DNA of 64,000 bases, taken from positions 496,001 to 560,000 of the forward strand of contig CAJNDT010003458.1 in NCBI GenBank assembly GCA_905221615.1, read 5' to 3'. The notes under the pieces are model-generated. The model saw only the letters and a list, made by a program, of their open reading frames with translations, did no database searches and was not told where the DNA came from. Shown piece after piece: positions 1-10,744 of the stretch. Within the stretch, counting starts at the first letter, position 1; each line of letters opens with the position of its first letter. The position numbers were made by a program, and so were the translations under genes. Source of the stretch: Symbiodinium sp. CCMP2592 (Eukaryota > Sar > Dinophyceae > Suessiales > Symbiodiniaceae).

Positions 1-3000
1 GTTGCTGCTGGCCCGGCAAGGGCAGCTGATGCTCTTGATGATGGCTTGGCGGCTGCTTCTACAAGCAACAGAATCCGAGCTGAGGCTCGTGATGCCAGAC
101 TTAAGCCCGCGAGAAGCGTCGCTACTGGCCCGGTAAGGGCAGCTGATGCTCATGATGCTGGCTTGGAGGCCGCGTCTACAAGCGACAAATTCCGAGCTGA
201 GGCTCGTGATGCCAGACTTGGGCCCGCGAGAAACGTCGTTGCTGGCTTCCCGGCAAAGGCAGCTGATGCTCATGATGCTGGCTTGGCGGCCGCTCCTACA
301 AGCGACAAAATCCGAGCTGAGGCTCGTGATGCCAGACTTGGGCCCGCGAGAAACGTCGCTGCTGGCCCGGCAAGGGCAGCTGATGCTCCTGATGCTGGCT
401 TGGCGGCCGCTCCTACAAGCGACAAAATCCGAGCTGAGGCTCGTGATGCCAGACTTGGGCGTTCGAGAAACGTCGTTGCTGGCCCGGCAAGGGCAGCTGA
501 TGCTCATGATGTTGGCGTGGCGGCCGCTCCTATAAGCGACAAAATCCGAGCTCAGGCTCGTGATGCCAGACTTGGGCCCGCGAGAACCGTCGGTGCTGGC
601 CCGGCAAGGGCACCTGATGCTCATGATGCTGTCTTGGAGGCCGCGTCTACAAGCGACAAATTCCGAGCTGAGGCTCGTGATGCCAGACTTGGGCCCGCGA
701 GAAACATCGCTGCTGGCCCGGCAAGGACAACTGATGCTCATGATGCTGGCTTGGCGGCCGCTCCTAAAAGCGACAAAATCCGATCTGAAGCTCGTGATGC
801 CAGACTTGGGCCCGCGAGAAACGTCGCTGCTGGCCCGGCCACTCCTACAAGCGACAAAATCCGAGCTGAGGCTCGTGATGCCAGACTTGGGCCCGCGAGG
901 AACGTCGCTGCTGGCCCGGCAAGGGCAGCTGATGCTCATGATGCTGGCTTGGAGGACGTGTCTACAAGCGACAAATTCCGAGCTGCTGCTCGTGATGCCA
1001 GACTTGGGCCCGCGAGAAACGTCGCAGCTGGCCCCGCAAGGAGAGCTGATGCTCATGATGCTGGCTTGGCGGCCGCTCCTACAAGCGACAAAATCCGATC
1101 TGAGGCTCGTGATGCCAGACTTGGGCCCGCGAGAACCGTCGCTGCTGGCCCGGCAAGGGCAGCTGATGCTCATGATGCTGGCTTGGCCTACAAGCGACAA
1201 AATCCGAGCTGATGCCAGACTTGGGCCCCCGAGAAACGTTGGTGCTGGCCCGGCAATGGCGGCTGATGCTCATGACGCTGGTCTGGCGGCCGCTCCTACA
1301 AGCGACAAACTCCGAGCTGAGGCTCGTGATGCCAGACTTGGGGCCCGCGAGAAACGTCGCTGCTGGCCCCGCAAGGACAGCTGATGCTCATGATGCTGGC
1401 TTGGCCTACAAGCGACAAATTCCGAGCTGATGCCAGACTTGGGCCCCTGAGAAACGTTGGTGCTGGCCCGGCAATGGCGGCTGATGCTCATGATGCTGGT
1501 CTGGCGGCCGCTCCTACAAATGACAAATTCCGAGCTGAGGCTCGTGATGCCAGACTTGGGCCCGCGAGAAACGTCGCTGCTGGCCCCGCAAGGACAGCTG
1601 ATGCTCATGATGCTGGTTTGGCGGCCGCTCCTACAAGCGACAAAATCCGATCTGAGGCTCGTGATGCCAGACTTGGGCCCGCGAGAAACGTCGCTGCTGG
1701 CCCGGCAAGGGCAGCTGATGCGCATGATGTTGGCTTGGCCTACAAGCGACAAAATCCGAGCTGATGCCAGACTGGGGCCCCCGAGAAACGTGGGTGCTGG
1801 CCCGGCAATGGCGGCTGATGCTCATGACGCTGGTCTGGCGGCCGCTCCTATACAAGCGACAAACTCCGAGCTGAGGCTCGTGATGCCAGACTTGGGGCCC
1901 GCGAGAAACCTCGCTGCTGGCCCCGCAAGGACAGCTGATGCTCATGATGCTGGCTTGGCGGCCGCTCCAACAAGCGACAAAATCCGATCTGAGGCTCGTG
2001 ATGCCAGACTTGGGCCCGCGAGAAACGTCGCTGCTGGCCCGGCAAGGGGAGCTGATGCTCATGATGCTGGCTTGGCCTACAAGCAACAAAATTCCGAGCT
2101 GATGCCAGACTTGGGCCCCCGATAAACGTTGGTGCTGGCCCGGCAATGGCGGCTGATGCTCATGATGCTGGTCTGGCGGCCCCTCCTACAAGCGACAAAT
2201 TCCGAGCTGAGGCTCGTGATGCCAGACTTGGGCCCGCGAGAAACGTCGCTGCTGGCCCCGCAAGGACAGCTGATGCTCATGATGCTGGCGTGGCGGCCGC
2301 TCCTATAAGCGACAAAATCCGAGCTCAGGCTCGTGATGCCAGACTTGGGCCCGCGAGAAACGTCGTTGCTGGCTTCCCGGCAAAGGCAGCTGATGCTCAT
2401 GATGCTGGCTTGGCGGCCGCTCCTACAAGCGACAAAATCCGAGCTGAGGCTCGTGATGCCAGCCTTGGGCCCGCGAGAAACCTCGCTGCTGGCCCCGCAA
2501 GGACAACTGATGCTCATGATGCTGGCTTGGCGGCCGCTCCTACAAACGACAAAATCCGATCTGAGGCTCGTGATGCCAGACTTGGGCCCGCGAGAAACGT
2601 CGCCGCTGGCTCGGCAAGGGTAGCTGATGCTCATGGTGCTGGTCTGGCGGCCGCTCCTACAAGCGACAAATTCCGAGCTGAGGCTCGTGATGCCAGACTT
2701 GGTCCCGCGAGAAACCTCGCTGCTGGCTCCGCAAGGACAGCTGATGCTCATGATGCTGGCGTGGCGGCCGCTCCTATAAGCGACAAAATCCGAGCTCAGG
2801 CTCGTGATGCCAGACTTGGGCCCGCGAGAAACGTCGCTGCTGGCTCGGCAAGGGTAGCTGATGCTCATGGTGCTGGTCTGGCGGCCGCTCCTACAAGCGA
2901 CAAATTCCGAGCTGAGGCTCGTGATGCCAGACTTGGTCCCGCGAGAAACCTCGCTGCTGGCTCCGCAAGGACAGCTGATGCTCATGATGCTGGCGTGGCG

Positions 3001-3205
3001 GCCGCTCCTATAAGTGACAAAATCCGAGCTCAGGCTCGTGATGCCAGACTTGGGCCCGCGAGAAACGTCGCTGCTGGCCCGGCAAGGGTAGCTGATGCTC
3101 ATGATGCTGATCTGGCGGCTCCTACAAGCGACAAATTCCGAGCTGAGGCTCGTGATGCCAGACTTGGGCCCGCGAGAAACCTTGCTGCTGGCACGGCAAT
3201 GGCGG
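1..3205 (+). repeat. 117-bp satellite array, 28 units, cut by the window start
   Basis: Tandem units of 117 bp, each with the conserved words GATGCCAGACTTGGGCCCGC and AGCTGATGCTCATGATGCTG; most carry a NotI-type GCGGCCGC. Counting the GATGCCAGACTT-type core gives 28 units. Four units are about 100 bp, having lost 8 bp (GGCCGCTC) and 9 bp (GAGGCTCGT); they lie near 1182, 1400, 1734 and 2071, spaced 218, 334 and 337 bp. One unit near 799-877 is 78 bp, exactly a third shorter. Because 117 is a multiple of 3, long frames stay open on both strands (for example 46-1212 and 2146-3315 plus, 2077-3291 minus), but the 8-bp deletions shift frame and unit differences are not concentrated at third positions. 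Read as satellite rather than as a repeat-protein gene, though a spliced gene is not excluded. Confidence 0.95.
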
Positions 3206-4165
3206 CTGAGGCCGTGCGAACCTGCCCCAGCCAGGAGTTTACGGAGTTGGAGCTGAGGCTGTCCATGATGGCGACTGCGGGTCCAAAGCAATCGCCAATG
3301 ATGGCATCAGCTTGACAGTCGCAGCGACATCATGTCTTTTTTGTGTTTTGCTGATTCTGCCAGATAAATTTCGGACTCATGCTCAACAGTCCGAAATTAA
3401 AGTTTGGTTCGAATGTGCTTGTACTAGGCTCCACGTGTCAGGGTTCAGGGTCGGGGATGCATTGAATAAGTCGCATAGAGTCATAGCGCATAATTTCACA
3501 AAGCTTGTGGACCGCGTTTTTGCATGTTTGCAAGAGTGTTTCTCTGTAGCCATGCCTCCAACTGCAAAAGCAGGCACGGTGCCATTCTCGCTTCTGGAGG
3601 CTGTAGTGAGTCGGAGAGTAGGAATGTCTCTGAAGATGTGACGAATTATTGTTGCGGGACTTTGGTTTGGTGTTTAGGGTATCACTAAATCAGCAATCCA
3701 GTATCTTGCCCACCCAGTCACGAGACCCTAGACCGTAAACCGTGAACCAGAAATTTCAAGCTTGCTTGCTTAGGAAGGTGTCAAGACCTTCGTGGAGGCT
3801 TCATCTTTGGCGCTGCTGGCAACTCGGCTGATGTCGCTCCAAATATAACGGCTTGAATAACAACCCTGAGCCCTAAACTCAATCTATTCCTTACAGCTCC
3901 GTGCCAGAATATTACACTGCAAGGCCCTCGTCTTCTTTTGAAGGCCCCTATGTTAGTAGTCGAGTTTGTGGAGCCTCAAGAATGAGTCATGCAGTGCAGT
4001 ACCCGTCTTTCGTGCAGCTGTCCTAAGGTTTGCGGTTTAGGGTCTGGGGTACTCGTGTCAGTGTGCTCCAACAGACTGTTACACGTGTATTTCTGTCGCA
4101 CAGGTTTGTCTGTGAAGCTTTCATGTGTAGATGCCCGGAGGGCTCAGGATTGAAATTGCAGTCAC
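3206..4165. other. Non-repetitive stretch after the satellite
   Basis: No telomere tract or palindrome is seen here. A 109-codon open frame at 3312-3641 shows no recognisable domain and no clear codon bias, so it is not called. Confidence 0.5.
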
Positions 4166-4166
4166 A

Positions 4167-4277
4167 CCTATGGTCTCCATTGTAGTTCCTTCTTTTGGTT
4201 AATCAACATCTCTATTATAGCATCGCAACCATAAAACTGGGAAAACCGAATCAGGGAACTACAATGGAGACTACAGG
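4167..4277. repeat. PAL-I palindromic element, copy 1
   Basis: Ends are inverted: CCTATGGTCTCCATTGTAGT at the left, ACTACAATGGAGACTACAGG at the right. The middle is unpaired. Same family at 36.7 and 53.0 kb. Confidence 0.85.
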
Positions 4278-4576
4278 CAACAACGGCGAAGCTCCCACAC
4301 TAGTGACCGTATGTGGGTGGGTGTCAAAATGACGGGGGATGCGTGAATATTCGGTATCCATCTGCTTGTCCCTCAACAGTGTTATAGTTTTTTTCTACTC
4401 TTATCGTTTTACAGTACTTTGGATGACTTGGAAACTGTTGGATGTGTCATGTATCCGTTATCGTTTCATTTTACTCTTATCGTTTTACAAGAAATCGATT
4501 GCTCCGACATTTCGGGCGCACCTACTTTAAACACTGCTCTCCGTGTTTTTATCATCCCTGTTCTGGGTCCTGATTT

Positions 4577-4685
4577 CTAACCATTGATATCGGAGGAGCT
4601 AAGGAGCCAGGGATGATGATAATCCCTACTGGTCCTAGTAAATAAGGAGCTAAAGAGCCAAGGGAACCCCAAAACCACTGCTTAG
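4577..4685. repeat. PAL-H palindromic element, copy 1
   Basis: Shares GGAGCTAAGGAGCCAGGGAT and AGGAGCTAAAGAGCCAAGGG with copies at 12.5 and 53.6 kb. Left end CTAACCA, right end CTGCTTAG. The right edge joins directly to half of a PAL-G element. Confidence 0.85.
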
Positions 4686-4748
4686 TTTATAATACGGCAC
4701 CTAATACTTAGGGTACCTAAAAAGGAGCCATAATTTTGACAACTACCC
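4686..4748. repeat. PAL-G element, right half only
   Basis: Matches the right half of PAL-G (ATACGGCACCTAATA through CATAATTTTGACAACTACCC). The left half is absent and PAL-H copy 1 takes its place, so this is a chimeric junction. Confidence 0.75.
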
Positions 4749-5134
4749 ATGTAACAGCAGTGATGTTACGAGGGGTCATAGGACGTGTTTCAGGAGCAGG
4801 TACTGCGGACAAAATGCGAATCACGGCCACTAGGACGAGCAAGCCCATCAAGCCCCAAACCTACGCTCTAAATGCAGAATCTCACCCTGGATTTGGTTTT
4901 CGAACTGTTTAGGGTTTCAGGTTTGAGTTATTAGGGTTTCGCGGTTTGGGGCCGTTAAGGCTTTGGGTTTCTTCGTCCAGGCCCAAGGCGGCGGGAACCC
5001 TCAAAGCCAGAAAGTTCCGGTTGCGGGTTTAACGACTGTAAGTCATGTGTTTGAAGTTTGCAGAAAAAGAGGCCAGCTCTATTTACGATTGATCCCTCGC
5101 ATGGCAACTCAAAATATTTTTTTGGGGGAGAACA

Positions 5135-5216
5135 TGGGAGAACCCAGTAGAACCCTTATAGAACCTTTATAGAAGGCCTTATAGTACCCCTTACAGAACC
5201 CCATATAGTACCCCGC
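5135..5216. repeat. TATAAGGG-module tract (C-strand)
   Basis: Repeats of the form ACCCTTATAGAACC / CCTTATAGTACCCC. The same word set recurs at 8.7, 14.8, 16.7, 27.5, 33.3, 38.1, 41.7, 44.2, 50.0, 53.4 and 60.9 kb. Confidence 0.75.
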
Positions 5217-5301
5217 AGAGACGCCTCCTGAAACCAAGGCCATTGGCGGCTTTTTCACCGCCGGAGCATTCCTGCCACTGGGCAGATGCTGTGCGTGGCT
5301 T

Positions 5302-5398
5302 TGGGTTTGGGGTTTGGTTTAAGGTGTAGGTTTTAAGGTGTAGGGTTTAAGGTTTAAGGTGTAGGGTTTAATGTTTGGGGTGTAGGGTTTAGGGTTTC
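5302..5398 (+). repeat. Telomere-like tract, G-rich strand
   Basis: Imperfect TTTAGGG / TTTAAGG / GTAGGGTTT units in tandem; degenerate interstitial telomere-type sequence. Confidence 0.85.
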
Positions 5399-5784
5399 CG
5401 TCTAGGTTCGCGCTCTGGGCTTTTGGTTTGGGGCTTAGGCGTCTGGAGTTGGGTCCTGGGTTTCGGGATCGGGTTTGTGACTCAAGCACTAGAACTCGAA
5501 AAAACACCTTCGGTGAGCTTAGGTGGAAGCGGCATCCCTAAGCCCGGCCCTAAACCCTAAGCCTCAAGCCAAGTGTGCCCTGAACTCGAGATTCTATTCC
5601 CGTAAGCCCGGAACCGGAAAACCCCAAGTAAACCCTGAACAACAAAACCCTAAACCAAACCCCCAAGCTCAGCCACCCCTAACTCCCAGAAAAAGTCCGT
5701 GGGTCAGCGCTGAAACCAAAGTGGCGACAAGCTAGAAAGCGGCCCGTTTTCAACAACGGGGAAGCTTGCAGCGAGAGGGACAAC

Positions 5785-5872
5785 CCTAAACCCTAAACCC
5801 CTTTATAAACCCTAAACCCTAAACCCCTAAACCCTAAACCCAAACCCCTGAACCTTAAACCTACCCTGAAGC
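5785..5872 (-). repeat. Telomere-like tract, C-rich strand
   Basis: CCCTAAA and CCCCTAAA units in tandem, opposite in strand to the tract at 5.3 kb. A looser C-rich stretch runs from about 5540 to 5690. Confidence 0.9.
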
Positions 5873-6204
5873 CTAAGGTGCTTCGGGCCCCTCGAAAGGC
5901 GTCAGCAGCGCCTTGCGACGCGGAAAGAGGCAACGAGATCTTTCAGAGTTCTGTACAGGAATTTTGGGTCAGGGATGTTTAAGGATTGCCAAAAGAAGGT
6001 GAGAAGATATTTTTGATTTTGAAACATCCTGTTAAGGCAAGTTCTGGAGGTTCATAACTTTAGGAAGAGGGTGTTTGGGGTTGAGGTGCGGGTCTTGGTG
6101 GTGTTCTTTGTGCTTAGGGATTGTTCAAACTGTGAGTGCCGGATGTTGGGTTCAGGGCTTTTGTTGAAGGGTTGGGATTTTTGGATGTGTGCTTGCGGCA
6201 CGTC

Positions 6205-6312
6205 GGTTTAGTTTTTAGGGTTTCTGGTTTAAGGTTTAGGGTTTCTGATTTAGGGTTTAGGGTTAGGGTTTAGGGTTTCTGGTTAGGGTTGAGGGTTTAG
6301 GGTTAAGGGTTG
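6205..6312 (+). repeat. Telomere-like tract, G-rich strand
   Basis: TTTAGGG units mixed with TTTCTGG variants. Confidence 0.85.
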
Positions 6313-6861
6313 AAGGCTTCACTTGAGGGTTGAAGCACTCTGCTGCACGCCAAAGGCCGAAGTTTTCGAAGCGAATATATCTCCGAGCCAGTTTAGGGTT
6401 TTCAGTGATCAGGGTCTGGGAAGAACCCGACCTCCTAAGCCGCAGATTTATCAGACCATGGGGACCTTCAATTATAACTCATAGTAGTACTAGACTCATA
6501 GTAGAATTTAGGGAACAGCCACAACAAGCTTCGTGGTATCCATTAGACCGCTACGGCTTATTGAGCTTTCTAGGCCCCGCGCCAAATCTTGCCAGACTGC
6601 TTGGAGCCTATGCAATTGAAACGCAAACTCCGTGACCCTTAGAACCACTAAAAACAGCTGAAACCTCCAACGCCCCAAACCCTAAATCCTGAAACCTTCA
6701 AACCCAAAAAGCCCTAAACCCCGAGCCCTTGAACCCTAAGCACTATAAGCCCTAAAGCCCTACATCCCTCAACCCCTCAAGCCCTGAGCCCTGCAGGAGG
6801 TTATGCGGGAGCTCACTGACTTGGAAAGGCGCAAGAAAGCTCTCGAGACTGAAGCAGGGCT

Positions 6862-7010
6862 TTAGGGTTTAGGGTTTTGGGACTTAGGGATGAGGGTTTT
6901 TGGGTTTAGGGTTTTGGAGTTTAGGGTTTAGGGTTTTGGGGTTTAGAGTTTTGGGGTTTTGGGGTTTAGGGTTTTGGGTTTTGGGGTCTAGGGTTTGGGG
7001 TTTAGGGTGA
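6862..7010 (+). repeat. Telomere-like tract, mixed TTTAGGG/TTTTGGG
   Basis: About 150 bp of TTTAGGG alternating with TTTTGGG. A C-rich loose tract lies at about 6660-6795. Confidence 0.9.
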
Positions 7011-7056
7011 TCACGTCCACTGAGATTCTGGTCTTTGCAGCTTTCATAACCCACCC

Positions 7057-7132
7057 TAACTCTGAATAACCTACCCTTTTTGGGTTTCCTTATTAGGATT
7101 TTTGTTTTATAAGTCCTTAAAAGGGTAGCTTA
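7057..7132. repeat. PAL-E element, degenerate copy
   Basis: Contains AATAACCTACCCTTTTTGGG at the left and TAAGTCCTTAAAAGGGTAG at the right, the PAL-E arms, with shortened ends. Confidence 0.6.
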
Positions 7133-7134
7133 AA

Positions 7135-7245
7135 GGATCCATGTATGTTACCATTATGGAATTTGGCACCCAAAGCCATAATAGGGATGGTATTTTGGGA
7201 CCTAATTAATTCCATGATGGTAGTATATATGGACCCTCTGGGTAA
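7135..7245. repeat. PAL-J-related palindromic element
   Basis: Inverted arms: GGATCCATGTATGTTACCAT and GGTAGTATATATGGACCC. Related to PAL-J at 42.3, 44.7 and 52.2 kb through the GGGTCCATGTA-type end. Confidence 0.65.
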
Positions 7246-7494
7246 GGGCTTGGTTTAGGCTTTAGGGTTGCTATAGCTGCCAGGTAGCTATCATAGTACA
7301 GGGGCCTGAATGACTGGCAATGTAGACCCCTGATCAATGCACTCCTACCTCAAGGAATCATAACACGGATCCTGCCATTAATGCCTTGAAGAAAGGTGGC
7401 TTATTCATCAGAGCTCTACATTACCCTCATAGTCCCTGCTGTGCTGCAGTATACATGATTCATATCCAAGCCTAGCGCAACTGTTTCAGCCCCT

Positions 7495-7657
7495 ACACCC
7501 TGAACCCTAGACTGTACTCGTAGTAGCTTAGGCCTAAACCCTAAGCCCCTAAACTCCTAAACCCTAAACCCTGAACCCCTAAACCCTGAACCCTAAACCC
7601 CTAAACCCCTAAACCCCTAAACCCCTAAACCCCTAAACTCCTAAACCCTAAACTAGG
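7495..7657 (-). repeat. Telomere-like tract, C-rich strand
   Basis: Run of CCCTAAA and the 8-mer CCCCTAAA, the latter in several consecutive copies at 7585-7640. Confidence 0.9.
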
Positions 7658-7793
7658 CGTCCCGACCCTAAGCCCTGAGAAGCCCTTGGTCGGTCAGCTT
7701 TTGCGGCTGGGACTCGAAGGTCTTGGAGCTTCCTCTTGCCTGTACATACAGTAGCCAAGGGGGTCCCTTCTGCACCCAACAAACCCAATACCG

Positions 7794-7886
7794 TAGCTTA
7801 ACCCCGAGGAGCCTACCTTTTAAGGACTTAAGTAAGGAAGTCATGATCGGGAACCCTGATGAGGTAGGTTATTCAGGGTTAAAGTA
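7794..7886. repeat. PAL-E palindromic element
   Basis: Left arm TAGCTTAACCCCGAGGAGCC, right arm ending in TTCAGGGTTAAAGTA; centre has AAGTCATGAT. Same family at 18.1, 25.3, 40.7 and 56.5 kb. Confidence 0.85.
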
Positions 7887-7953
7887 TACCCTGTACCCCA
7901 GATCTCGTCACTTTGAGCCCTAGTGGGTTTCGCTGTCAGAAGCCGTCCAAAAT

Positions 7954-8055
7954 GGGAGTTTCCGAAAATTAGGGGTACCTTATTTGGGGGTCCTTATAGA
8001 AAGGATCCTACTATTTAGGGTGCTATATTAGGGTCCCTGATAATCGGAAACTCCC
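7954..8055 (+). repeat. PAL-D palindromic element, copy 1, 4-bp flanking repeat AAAT
   Basis: A 102-bp fold-back element with ends GGGAGTTTCCGAAAATTAGG and TCGGAAACTCCC. The flanks are AAAT (7950-7953) and AAAT (8056-8059), read as a target-site duplication. Confidence 0.9.
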
Positions 8056-8245
8056 AAATCTTGCAAGCCCTATCAAGCCGCATCCAGAAGCCTTGAACCT
8101 AAGCCAATACAGCCCCAAATAGAATTCAGAATGTTGCAATACTCTAAGAAGCCAGACCTTCTAACGCATTGCTTGGAAAGCTTTATAAACCTCAAACCCT
8201 AAACCCTAGTCCCTAAACCTTGAAACCCTAATCCCTATAAGCCCT

Positions 8246-8349
8246 AACTTAGTAGCTGAGTAGGTAACCTTTATACTTTATACTTTGGGGGTTTATATGA
8301 TTCTACTAAATTTCAACTTGTTAACCATTTTTGGGCTATGGGGTACGAT
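8246..8349. repeat. PAL-P element, copy 1
   Basis: Begins TTAGTAGCTGAGTAGGTAAC and ends near TTTTTGGGCTATGGGGTAC. Similar copies at 17.6 and 49.2 kb. It abuts the PAL-F copy that follows. Confidence 0.75.
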
Positions 8350-8451
8350 TATAGGGGCTGAAATAATAATCACCAACACTATTTTGGGGGTCTCTTACTA
8401 TGAATATAGTATAATGGGACCCAAAACCCAATTCTAACTATTAAGGCCCCT
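8350..8451. repeat. PAL-F palindromic element, copy 1
   Basis: Left arm ATAGGGGCTG...CACTATTTTGGGGG; right arm ACCCAAAACCC...TTAAGGCCCC; centre AGTATAATGG. At least eight related copies in the window. Confidence 0.85.
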
Positions 8452-8464
8452 TTTTTTGAACCCT

Positions 8465-8520
8465 GAAGCCTCAACCCTAAACCCTAAACCCTAAACCCTA
8501 AACCCCCTTTTTTGAACCCT
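8465..8520 (-). repeat. Short telomere-like tract
   Basis: Four perfect CCCTAAA units flanked by an imperfect direct repeat CTTTTTTTGAACCCTGAAG / CTTTTTTGAACCCTGAAG. Confidence 0.85.
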
Positions 8521-8677
8521 GAAGATTCAACCTTGGATCTTCTGGATGGAAGAAGGGCCTCCCGCATTCCTCGGTGGGGAGATCTCGGGGCCGGCCCCGC
8601 GAGGTGGCATGAAAAAGGGAAAAAGAGCTATAGTATACGGACTTAAATACTTACCAGTAGCATGTTGGTGATTCCTT

Positions 8678-8733
8678 TGAAGGGGTTCCTTAAAGGCGTC
8701 TATAAGGGGTCTATATAGTAGGGTTCTATGATA
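8678..8733 (+). repeat. TATAAGGG module abutting PAL-F
   Basis: GGGTTCCTTAAAGGCGTCTA followed by TATAAGGGGTCTATATAG, ending at the left edge of the next palindrome. Confidence 0.7.
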
Positions 8734-8838
8734 TGGGGGCCCGAATAAGTACCTATATTATTTGGGGGGCTAATAAATAATTTGAACTATGGTACAAACT
8801 ACCCCAAAAGCCCTACTTTAATTATTAAGGCCCGTACA
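8734..8838. repeat. PAL-F palindromic element, copy 2
   Basis: GGGGGCCCGAATAAGTACC at the left and TTTAATTATTAAGGCCC at the right, with diverged centre. Confidence 0.75.
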
Positions 8839-9054
8839 TTACGGTCTTGGGGTTTAGTGCTGAAGGGTTTAGGGGTTTCAGGTTTAATTGGGGCTTACAT
8901 AAGGGTTCAAGGGCTTATGGGGTTCAGGGTTTTCGGGGTTTGGTAGAATTGCAACCCCAAGGCTCGCAAGAGCACAGATAGCCTCGATCGTGAGGTCTTT
9001 GGGCCCGACGACCGGCAAGTATGACTTACTTTCAGGGCTAAGTAGCCGTAATTG

Positions 9055-9290
9055 GACCCTAAACCCCCTAAACCCCCGGAACCCCCTAAACCCCCTAAAC
9101 CCTAAACCCCCTAAACCCTAAACCCTAAACCCCCTAAACCCTAAACCCTAAACCCCCTAAACCCCCTAAACCCCCTAAACCCCCTAAACCCCCTAAACCC
9201 CCTAAACCCCCTAAACCCCCTAAACCCCCCAACCCCGTAAACCACCCAAAACCCCCTAAACCCCCTAAAAACCACCTAAAAACCACCTAA
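9055..9290 (-). repeat. Long telomere-like array, 9-mer CCCCCTAAA
   Basis: Mixture of CCCTAAA and the 9-mer CCCCCTAAA; from about 9147 the 9-mer repeats without interruption for eight or more copies. It decays to AACCACCTAAA at the right. Confidence 0.95.
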
Positions 9291-9329
9291 AAACCCGCTT
9301 TAAACTTCGGAAACAGGAGCTCCTGAGAG

Positions 9330-9428
9330 CTGTTTAGGGTTTGGGGGTTTAGGGGTTTGGGGTTTAGGGTTTAGGGTTTAGGGTTTGGGGTTTAGGGGGT
9401 TTAGGGTTTGGGGTTTGGGGTTTAGGTT
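9330..9428 (+). repeat. Telomere-like tract, opposite strand to the array at 9.05 kb
   Basis: TTTAGGG, TTTGGGG and TTTAGGGGG units. Only about 40 bp separates it from a C-rich array, giving a head-to-head arrangement. Confidence 0.9.
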
Positions 9429-9971
9429 TTTGTTTTGTGAGTTTGGCGTTTAGGATGTAGCGCTTGGTAGAATCACCTTACTAGGAGGATCCTTGATTCA
9501 GGGCACCTTCACTCAAGTTACTGGAGGATCCTTGACTCAAGGCACCCCTTCTGCCTGCAAACTGTTGGTTTCCTGTGGCCTGTGACGCTAGGACCGTTAC
9601 GACAGCTGCAATCGAACACAAACTCCCAGAGCACTCCCGCCCATATGCACGAGGTGCCAAGGCCCTTCTTGAAGGGCCAAGGCTCCGACATTTGTGTTTG
9701 TTGCTACATCCGAAACCTTGCATTTTAAATGAGCCTCCATTCTTGTATAGCTTTTCAAAGATAGGAACCCAAGTTCCTTCAGTTTGTGGAGGCCCTCACA
9801 ACCCTCAACCGTAAAACCTCAAAGGGTTTAGGGTTTTGGGTTTTGGGTCAGCATAAACCCAAAGCCATCTAATTTCCGAGCTTCTCCTTCCGCAGCTCCG
9901 TTGGCTCGTCTTGCAGCGAGCGCTGAAGGAGCCGTTTCCGCTTGAACGTGCCTTGGCCGATCAAGTGCAAT

Positions 9972-10115
9972 GATTAGTAGCTGAGTGGATACACTTTACA
10001 CTTTTTGGGATAACGTTCCCCACTATAAAACTGAATGTGTACACTTTTTTGGGGATAACATTACTCACTATAATACTGAAAGTGTACACTTTTGGGGGGC
10101 TTATGAATTCAGACT
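9972..10115. repeat. PAL-O element with internal tandem duplication
   Basis: Starts TTAGTAGCTGAGTGGATACA. The segment CACTATAA.ACTGAA.GTGTACACTTTT occurs twice, which makes this copy longer than the one at 22.26 kb. Confidence 0.75.
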
Positions 10116-10331
10116 TCTAGGATCAAGTGCAACGTGTGCAGGACTTGAGGGCTGAGGCTTTAGGGCTTTTAGGCTTGAGGGAGTTTTGGGGCTTTCGAGA
10201 GTTTCAGGGCATCAGGGTTGAGGATTCATAGGATCGAAAGTATACTTACAAGAGCCCGAAAGACCACATGGGCTAGGTAGGCCACCGGGACATTCAGTAC
10301 TTACCCTTTAGGGGTTTAGGAGAATCATCTG

Positions 10332-10438
10332 ATATAGGGGCCTTAATAATTACCCATACTTTTTTTGGTTGGTTTCTTATTATTATAAGTATAGTACAAT
10401 GGACCCCAAAACCCTATTCCAATTATTAAGGCCCTATA
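10332..10438. repeat. PAL-F palindromic element, copy 3
   Basis: ATAGGGGCCTTAATAATTAC at the left, CCAATTATTAAGGCCCTAT at the right; centre has TAGTACAATGG. Confidence 0.9.
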
Positions 10439-10524
10439 TTTTGCGGTAAAGAGAAGGATCTTGCAGATGAGGTTTCTCCTTCCTTCTGGTGCGAAGCTCG
10501 GATCCCTCTTGCCTTTGGGGGGTA

Positions 10525-10632
10525 TACCTTACCTGTAGCCGAAAAGATCTACCTTTTTAGGGTTCCTTATTATGGTTTCTATATATAGTTCCTTAAAAAG
10601 GTAGGTCTTTTCGGCTACAGGTAGGGTTTATT
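10525..10632. repeat. PAL-E palindromic element, variant arms
   Basis: TACCTGTAGCCGAAAAGATC at the left mirrors GGTCTTTTCGGCTACAGGTA at the right, with the PAL-E core TACCTTTTTAGG / CCTTAAAAAGGTA inside. Confidence 0.9.
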
Positions 10633-10744
10633 TTATCGGATATATAGGGTTTACATGCCGCTGTTCTGTACGGTTTAGGCTGCTGTTTACGATCTTCGGC
10701 TCGGGTTTGTTGGGGTCGAGAGAAATTGGGTCTAGCATATACGG

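Noticed and set aside
2077..3291. 404-codon minus-strand open frame in the satellite
   Set aside because: Open only because the 117-bp period is divisible by three; the plus strand is open over the same bases and the frame has no other support.
7495..9430. A true chromosome end
   Set aside because: Tracts are short, mixed in unit length and on both strands, with unique sequence and elements between them.
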